Notes under the pieces: model-generated
Databases searched by the model: none
Told to the model about the DNA's origin: nothing
Seen by the model: only the letters and a program-made list of their open reading frames with translations
Made by a program: the position numbers and the translations under genes
Shown: in pieces, positions 12,701 to 22,200 of the stretch
How positions within the stretch are numbered: the first letter of the stretch is position 1
Layout: each line of letters starts with the position of its first letter
Source: Solea solea
Taxonomy: Eukaryota > Chordata > Actinopteri > Pleuronectiformes > Soleidae
Assembly (NCBI RefSeq): GCF_958295425.1
Contig: NC_081142.1
Location: 28,306,651 to 28,370,650, forward strand
DNA: 64,000 nt
Direction of reading: 5' to 3'

Positions 12701-15700
12701 AATCAGTGATTTAAACATCACACACACAGGAGTTATTGATCCACTGCTGCCTCCATCACTAAGTTTAAATGTCTTATTTAATAATTCTGCTTTGTTGAGA
12801 TTGACCTCAGTGACACAAAGTGACCACACGAGGCAGCAGAGGACCAGCAGCTCCTGTGTCCCTGTGAGCTAGAATCACTGATTTTCTTTGGTGTGGGAGA
12901 GAGTATGATTTCCTCATGTTCGACACTTGTAAACAAATGTCCCGTTCACTCACGATTGAGGGACATTTTTTTGCTTCATCAGTTGTCACTTGTCGTTTTC
13001 TCTCAGGTTTCTCATTTCATCTCTGCCACAGAGAAAAGTGCTCAGAGTTCAGTTCAGCAGCCAAACTTCGCTGACTTCAGTCACTTCAAAGAAGAGGTGA
13101 GCAGAAAAACCAGGTCTCACTGTCAGGGTTGGGTCCTGGACTGTGAATGTTCTGTGTCAGACTATTACACTGACTACACAATAAACCTGTGTATGTTTTA
13201 TTTATATATGAACTGCAAGGACCATAAATTAAATTAAATTAAATTAAATTAAATTAAATTAAATTAAATTAAATTAAATTAAATTAAATTAAATTAAATT
13301 AAATTATATTAAATTATTCCATGTGTGGATGCTGTTATAAAACATGTTCACGTCTTTATCTCACTGTCAGACAGACTTTTACAAGTTTGTAAACCACTCA
13401 CTCACAGTTGTTGATCCACTGCTGCCTCCATCACTAAGTTCTAATGTCTTATTTTATTAATTCTGGGTTTTTGTTCAGATTGACCTCAGTGTCACAAAGT
13501 GACCACACGAGGCAGCAGTGAACCAGCAGCTCCTCTGAGCTAAAACAAATTCACTTGACTTCACTAAAGTTTCACGACACTTGACTGTGGTGGGTTAGAG
13601 TCGTGTGTCAGTGCAGCCGTGATTCACCGCCTCCGTCAGCACCAAAAATCAAACCCTCAGACTGCGTGAGTTAGTTTTTAATGGCCTGTTAGCACAGTTA
13701 CCACGTGCAGGTTTAATGTCTACAACTCTACTTTCTCCTGAGTCGCTCATAATTCCTGCTGCTTCGCTCTAATTTGTATCATTTAAATGGTGAAACTCCA
13801 GCGTGACGGCGATGATCCTCCTTCTCCTTCTCTGACATTGCTGAAGTGAAACCGCCGTGACCTCTGGCTGCTGTGACCACACATGCAGCTAATGGAGCTC
13901 CTGTGGTTTACTGCCACTGCAGCAGCTCCCGCACCCGTGTTTTAATGTTTCCACGCCGCGCTCGTGTTTCATATTCAGCAGTAATGTCCATTATTGCGCT
14001 TGCGTTGCTCAGCAGAATGCATTTTTAGGTTTTTTCATGGGCAGAATTGCAGCAGCAGCAGCAGCAGCAGCGTGAGCCTGTTTAAAGCATCAGGAAAACC
14101 ACAGTGCAGAGACAAGCTCGTAGAAATTAGAGGATCACGTTCGCTAAACCCCACATTAAAATGTCCACAGACACCATGGGACAGGACTGTGTGGACGAAG
14201 ACAGACACAAGTGCTAAAAACTACAGTTTGTGCTGCGACTTTTTCACTTCAGTGAACTTTTTTATCTCATTTCATGAAACAATGATGTGGAAAACCGTCT
14301 GTGCTGCAGGAGGAGATCAGTGTCAAACCTGACGACCCGTGTCCACCGTCCAGATTTGGTCCAAGCACTGAGAACTTGACTTCAAAACAGGTCATTCATT
14401 CACTCATTCATTCATTCATTCATGTGTCAGAGTTTGAGTGTTTTCGTACGCTGACTTGTGGCTTGTTTTTACGTTTTTCTCCCAGGACGTCGTCGTGGTC
14501 GCTGGCTCCTCTCAGGTGCCACAGAAACCAGTTCGCAAGAAGTACCACGCTGAGACTCAGAGCGCAGAGACACTGACGCCGCCCACGGTCCCGCCCACCG
14601 CCGCCGCGTCCTTCCCTCACCCGACAAAACCTGCTCAAAAGTCAGTCAAACTGTGGACTCTGTCTGTCCAACAAGTGTCTTTTTAAGACTTGAACGTTCA
14701 ATAATTCCAAAGTTATGAAAAGGTTATCGCACTATTGTTATTAGTCATGGGCTCAACAGCGCCCCCCTTAGGTCAGTCCAAGATGTATCAGAGAATAAAA
14801 TATAGAAACATAAGACACTGTAGAAATGATTAAAACAACACAAATAAACAAGTCATACAATAAAACAAGTTCCTTCAAAGGTCGTTGGTGCAAAATCGCC
14901 AAAATCGTTCAATCCAAGATGGCGGCCGTCCTGTTGTGTTTGGATCATGATGTCATTTTTTTCTTCTTCCCGACCTTCTACACCTGCTGTTCAGGTGAAT
15001 TAGAACAGGAGGCGGCGCACTTATTGGCCCCTCCCACAGTCGTAAATGTCCACCATGAGTTTTGGGGCGTGGTCAAAGGCCTCAAAAATGCAATTCATTA
15101 TAATAAGATGGATCATAATAATAATATGTTAATGTTAATATGTTAATATTTCTCTAGAACGTCTGTATTTTGGGGCGTGGTCAGAGCGTGAGTGAAGTTT
15201 CCGATATTTTTCCGTCTTTCATCTCTGACTCTTTCATTCATCTTCTGTTCAATGTTAAACAAACGCTGACACACATGCACACAACTCACTTCCTGTTCCT
15301 GAACTTGATTTACTCAACAAATGAATTGTGTTTGTGTGTTTGTGTGTCTGTGTGTTTGTGTGTCTGTGTGTGTTGGTGTGTCTGTATGTGTTTGTATGTG
15401 TCTGTGTGTGTTTGTGTGTCTGTGTGTGTTTATGTGTTTGTGTGTCTGTATGTGTTTCTATGTGTCTGTTTGTGTGTCTGTGTGTGTTTGTGTGTTTGTG
15501 TGTCTGTATGTGTTTGTATGTGTCTGTATGTGTTTGTGTGTGTCTGTATGTGTCTGTGTGTGTTTATGTGTTTGTGTGTCTGTATGTGTTTCTATGTGTC
15601 TGTTTGTGTGTCTGTGTGTGTTTGTGTGTCTGTATGTGTTTGTATGTGTCTGTTTGTGTGTCTGTGTGTGTTTGTGTGTCTGTGTGTGTTTGTGTGTCTA

Positions 15701-16190
15701 TGTGTGTTTGTGTTTGTGTGTCTCTATGTGTGTTTGTGTGTGTCTGTGTGTCTGTGTGTGTTTATGTGTTTGTGTCTGTATGTGTTTCTATGTGTCTGTT
15801 TGTGTGTCTGTGTGTGTTTGTGTGTTTGTGTGTCTGTATGTGTTTGTATGTGTCTGTTTGTGTGTCTGTGTGTGTTTGTGTGTCTATGTGTGTTTGTGTT
15901 TGTGTGTCTCTATGTGTGTTTGTGTGTGTCTGTGTGTGTTTGTGTGTCTGTGTGTGTGTTTGTGTGTCTGTATGTGTTTGTATGTGTGTTTGTGTGTGTC
16001 TATGTGTGTCTGTGTGTTTGTGTTTGTCTGTGTGTGTCTGTGTGTCTGTATGTATGTGTTTGTATGTGTCTGTGTGTGTTTGTGTGTCTATATGTGTGTT
16101 TGTGTGTGTCTGTATGTGTTTGTATGTGTCTTTGTGTGTTTGTGTGTCTCTGTGTGTGTTTGTGTGTGTCTGTATGTGTTTGTATGTGTC

Positions 16191-16240
<50 letters not shown>

Positions 16241-19200
16241 TGTGTGTGTCTGTGTGTCAGGCAGAAGAGGGAGATCCAGACGGCGATCCGGAAGAACAGG
16301 GAAACCAACGCGGTGCTGACGCGCCTCAACAGTGAGCTCCAACAACAACTCAAGGTCAGTCCATGTTCTGTGTGAACCGCGTGACCTCTGACCTCTGGCT
16401 CCTCCGGAGACGAGGGAAAAACCCAGATCTTCACTCACTTCACTCACAAAGAGAGACGTTTGAGACGTTTACGAGAATCTTCATCAACATCTGATGGAAT
16501 CACACAGCTGATCACCACCATGTTGACCAAACAGAAACACACTTCACCTCATTCACATTTCAGAGCTTTTTTTGTTTTGTGTGATCGTCACATATTTGGG
16601 ACAGTCGTCGTGTGTCTCTCACACAGACACAGACATCAGTGTTTGCATCTGTGTGTGACTCACACACATGCTGCATGCCTGTACACACGCACACACACAC
16701 ACACACACACACGAGATAAAACATGAACACAGAGTGTTCTGAGCGTTAAACTTGTATTTATTTTTTTCATGTGGAGCTGCACAGTGATATTAACTGTTCT
16801 TTGCTGAATGGTTGAATCTGTGTCTGAGTTTCAATAATGACATCAGACACACATTCAATCCAGTCAATCTGACTCAACCCTCGTTGTTCGGTGGATAAAA
16901 TATCGGAAAATGTCGACCAGTGTTTGTCAAACCTGGAAATCAATCCAAAATGATATCTTTGTTTTATGGATCAGAGAAACCAGAGCAAATTCACATTTAA
17001 GAAGCTGAAAAATCACACAAACAGGTTTTAATGATTAAAATAAAGCCTCAAAGTCATCAAACTGAATTATTTAAATAGTGGATGATTCATTCAGCTATAA
17101 AGGTCGGATAAATGATGTTTTTTAACTCCTGTGTGGACAGAAAATGACAGAGAAACCTCTCACAACATTACAGTCATCAACTATTTCAAATTATAAGTGT
17201 ATTATTATGATCATTATGGACTCGTTGACGTTTTCATTCTCACTCTGTTTGCTCGGACTAAAGTGGTCTCATCCGTCCTCGCTGTAATTCTGCACGTTCA
17301 TCAAAGCATGTGTGGAATCCTGCAGAGACAGACATGTGTGTGTCTTTATTTAGACGCCAGCCTTGTTAAAACAGCCAGGACTCTGTGGCATCCACAACTG
17401 TCCTCTTCAAAATAGGGTCCCAGAAACGACAGGGTCCACGGAGGACGATGAGACAGCGTGTGAGGAAAGAGAAAATAAATCTATAAATAAACTTATTTTC
17501 TTTCGATTTTTCCTAAAATTCAGAGGAAAACTGAGAAAAAAGATGTGAGTCTGAGGCTTTTTATCTGTTTTAAAATCTGTAGTAGTTTGAGTAGTTGTAG
17601 GAAGGAAGGAAGCTGAACCAAAATATAAGATATTATTATTATTATTATAATAATAATAATAATGATATAAAATATACTGATATAATTTATAGATGGACAA
17701 ACGGATCAAAGGTTAGATTATTAAAAACAATCCAGATCTTTGTTGAGGCTCAAATTAACAAAATAACAACTTTAGGTTTTAATATGTGAAACATTAAAAT
17801 GTCAATGTGTCACCATGGAAACACTGTTCAATGTTTTACTGAACCTTCAATGACAGTATATTCAATCAAAATAAATATTAAACACATGAAACAGGTCATT
17901 AAAAAACAAAAAAACAACAATTTCTGTAGGAAAAAAGATTCACAGGTTTATGAGAACATACATTTGTTATAATTGGTCGATTAATAAACAATAACAGGAA
18001 CTATCGTCCAATTAAATGGCTCAATTCATGGATCCACCCACCTGTAGCAGTGACCAACCTGGTGCATGTGGACACCTGGTCACCGTCAGACCTGACTTCC
18101 TGTTTACGCCAGACCTCAGAGTAACCAACCCTGACACCTACAGGTCTAATAAATACTGTCCCGGAGTCTTTTGAGTCTTTTGAGGTCGAGTCGCAAGGTA
18201 AATCTGAGGAGGCAGGGCAAGGAATTGCCCATCACGGCTTCTGAAGTGTTGTCAGTGATGCTTGCAATCACAAAAACGAATTGTGGACCTGTTCTTGGGT
18301 GTCCCAAAGAGGACAGTATGGACTGTCCTTCATGTTACACGGCGTCAGAGCACTCTGTCCTATTGTTCTTGGACTTCTAGTTGGGGTGTCGCAGAGCGTC
18401 CCAAACGCCAAATCTCTATTCTTCAGTTATGTTACACGACACGTCCGCTCATCGTCCCCAAAGGTTTATAATTGGGTCCGAAACAGGAAGTGTGTCAGTC
18501 ACGACCAAATCGCTTGAAAATCGCCCTGAGTTTGTGTCTGATCCCGAACTCGGCTGATAACTCGGCATTTCCAACTTTATTTTCAAATTGTTCTTGGTTC
18601 TTCCATCACCAATGCCATGGCAACCTTAGCAGGGAATTCCGTCGGCCTTTGATCTGTACACATGCACCATTCAACCGCAGACAGTCACATCCTCCTTCTA
18701 AGTGTGACGACATCATGCACACTAAAAACCAGGAAAACCAGACCTCTAAGAAGTGCTCGAGAAGAAGAGGAACGAGGCTCTGAGCTGAGGTGTGAGGAGG
18801 AAGCAGTAATGCGTCATTATGGAGGCGACCAGCTGGAAACACCAAGGAAGAAAGAAACGTTCTAGTAGTGAAATTGCATTGTTCTAACATCAGGATAGCT
18901 TTCTCATGTCTGCGCTAACATTCAGCAGGTGAGAATGGAAACAAAACCGCCAAGTGATGGATTTGTTCCACTTATGGAATCAAGTGGGTATCAAGTGAAG
19001 GAATTCCTGGACTTTGGCGGTTTTGGACATGTGTATCTTTGTAAGAGAAGAGACACCGCAGAGACGGTGGCTGTAAAGGCTGTATCCAAAGTAAAAGCTA
19101 AATATGGTAAAGAAGAGGTGCAAAACCTGGAATCCATCAGGAACCTCGACCCAGACAAGAACAGCCTGATCAGGTTTAACAGGCACTTTGAGCTCCAAGG

Positions 19201-22200
19201 AAACATTTTTCTGGAATTTGAGAAACTGGACATGACGCTCTACGATTTGGTTTTCAACAACAGCAGGCGACTGTTTCTGTCTGAGATTCAAATCATCACG
19301 CGACACCTGCTGGTTGCACTGAACGCTCTTAAGACCATTAAATTGGTACATTGTGACATTAAGTTGGACAATATTATGCTGACTAATCCCAGTCTACAGA
19401 CCTGTAAGGTGAAGCTGATCGACTTTGGTGTGGCTTATACAGTCTCCAATCTGAAACTTGGCAATGTGTTTCAAGTACTTTCGTACAGAGCTCCTGAAGT
19501 CTCACTGGGTCTTCCTCTGAGTGAGGCAGTGGACATGTGGTCCCTCGGCTCTGTCCTTGCCACTGCATACCTCAAGGCTGTGTTGTATTCAGGATACTGT
19601 GAATTGGCAAACATGAACGATATTGTGCAGTTGCTTGGTCAACCTGATGACCACATGCTGAATACTGGACTTTATACCAGTAAATATTTTTCCCAAGACA
19701 AAGACTCCTCGTGGAAACTGAAAATAAAGTGTAGCTGTTCCGTAGGGAATGTCTCAGAAAGCTCCGAGATGTCAGAGAATTCGAGGAGCTCGGAAAGGTC
19801 TGGGATCTCAGGGAGCTCGGAGAGCTCATGGAGCTCCAAGTCCAATGAGCAGCACAAATCAGTTACTTGTTCAAGAAGGACCGGGTCAAGAAAGTCGGAG
19901 AAACAGCCAGGTAGCTCTGGGAGCTCCTTGAGTGAGCAGCATGGTTTTCACCCATTGATAACTCACGTGTCATCACAAATGTTTGCCAGTTTCGATGACA
20001 TTGTTAAGACTCGCCCAGGTTCTGCTGCTAATGAGGACACACAGGCTTTCATAAGCCTCCTCAAAGAAATGATGCAAAAAGATCCAAAGAAAAGAATCTC
20101 CCCCAGTGAAGCTCTGAGGCATCCGTTTATAGCCAAGAAATACTTTCGTGGTGATTGTGCAACTTCCAACAATAAGAAAGTACCTCCATCAGGTGGCTTA
20201 GTCAATAGAGCCACTGCCAACACCGTTGACCGATCACCACAGAAAGCTGGCTCACATGACACCAATGTTTCCGAGCCTTTACCTGCCTCTGCTAGTCATG
20301 TCTCTAATAGAGACAAGATTAGCTCAATTGATGGAACTATGGGCCCAAAAGTCAAAGCCAAAAATAAGCTTTTAAAGAGAGTCAATGGATTTTTTTCACA
20401 GCTTTTTAAGAAAGGATCTTTCACCAGTACGAAAGATGAGGAAACTGCTCCTTCCAGCAACGAGAAACCACCACCGACAGCTGGCTTTGCTGACAGAGGC
20501 ACAGCCAACAGTGTCGGCAGAGCACCACAGAACGATACCTCAGGTGAGACCAGTGTTACAGAGACTTCACCTGCCTCTGCTTGTCACGTTTCCAATGGAG
20601 ACAAGATTAACACAACTGATGGGAGTATTGGGTCAAAAGGCAAAGCCAAACATAAGCTTTTCAAGAGGTTCCATGGGTTTTTCTCACACCTGTTTAAGGA
20701 TAAGGAAACTGCCACTTCCAGCTATGAGAATCCACCACTCACAGCTAACATGACTGACAGAAAGGTTGCTGACAGTCCACCACAGACAGCTCGCGCAGGT
20801 GACATCAATGCTGTTGAGACTTGTCCTGCCTCTGCTAGTCCCAAAAGAAGCACCATTCAACAGGAGAGAATGAATGCACAACTACTGAATGATAGATTTG
20901 TTCCACTTATGGAATCAAGTGGGTATGAAGTGAAGGAAGTACTTGGTTACGGTGGCTTTGGACATGTGTATCTGTGCAGGAGATCAGACACCAGAGAGAT
21001 GGTGGCCGTAAAGGCTATGGCAAAAGTAAAAGCTAAATATGGTAAAGAAGAGGTACAGAACCTGGAATCCCTCAGGAATCTTGACCCAGACCAGAACAGC
21101 TTGATCAGGTTTAACAGGCACTTTGAGCTCCAAGGGAACATTTTTCTGGAGTTTGAGAAACTGGACATGACGCTCTACGATTTTGTTTTTAACAACAGCA
21201 GGCAACTGTTTCTGTCTGAGATTCAACTGATCACACAACAGCTGCTGGTTGCACTGAACGCTCTTAAGAGCATAAAAATGGTACATTGTGACATCAAGTT
21301 ACAGAACATTATGCTGACTAATCCCAGTCTACAGCCCTGTAAGGTGAAGCTGATCGACTTTGGTTTGGCTCATTTAGTCTCCAATCTGGAAAGTGGCGAT
21401 GTGTTTCAAGAACTTTCGTACCGTGCCCCTGAAGTCTCACTGGGTCTTCCTCTGAGTGAGGCAGTGGACATGTGGTCCCTCGGCTCTATAATCACCACTG
21501 CATACCTCAAGGCTACGTTTTATTCAAGAGACTGTGAATTGGCAAACATGAACGACATTGTGCAGTTGTGTGGTCAACCTGATGACCACTTGCTGAATAC
21601 TGGACTTTATTCCAGGAAATATTTTTACAAAGACAAAGATTCATTGTGGAAACTGAAAACAGTGTGTAGCTGTCCAGTAGGGAATGGCTTAGAAAGCTCT
21701 TGGATCTCAGGGACCTCAAAGACCTCAGGGAGCTCCAGGACCAGTGAAGCTTGGTGTTCAGTAGGGGATGGATTAAGGAGATCAAGGAAACAGCCAGGGA
21801 TCTCAGAAAGTCCTGGAATTTCAAGAAGACCAAAGAGCTCTGGCAGCTCAGGGAACATGGGTAGCTCCAAGACCCTGGGATCCAAAAGAGTTCAGAGAGC
21901 TCACAGAACTCCAAACCAGTGAGCAGGGTGGTGTTCGTCTGTTGGCAACTCATGTGTCATCAATAATGTTTACCGGTCTCGGTGGCATGGTATCACCATG
22001 GAGCTCCGAGGCATCATTTAATCCCCATGAAAAACTTTCCGAATGAATTTGTGTTGCTCCCAACCACGATGGCAGCCCACCACAGAGCGGTAGCTCACAA
22101 GACACCAATGTTACAGAGGCTTCACCTGCCTCTGCTAGTCATGTGTCTGATGGAGACAAGATTAGGAGCAGCGATGGAACTCAAGGGTTCAAACATCAAA

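Noticed and set aside
15170..16375. 400-codon Cys/Val-rich frames in the TG array
   Set aside because: Pure consequence of TGTGTG repeats. Only 16261-16354 is real coding sequence, and in one frame.
18171..18783. Short frames upstream of the kinase as extra exons
   Set aside because: No similarity to kinase or other families. Frames overlap in all phases, and no clear splice donor leads to 18935.
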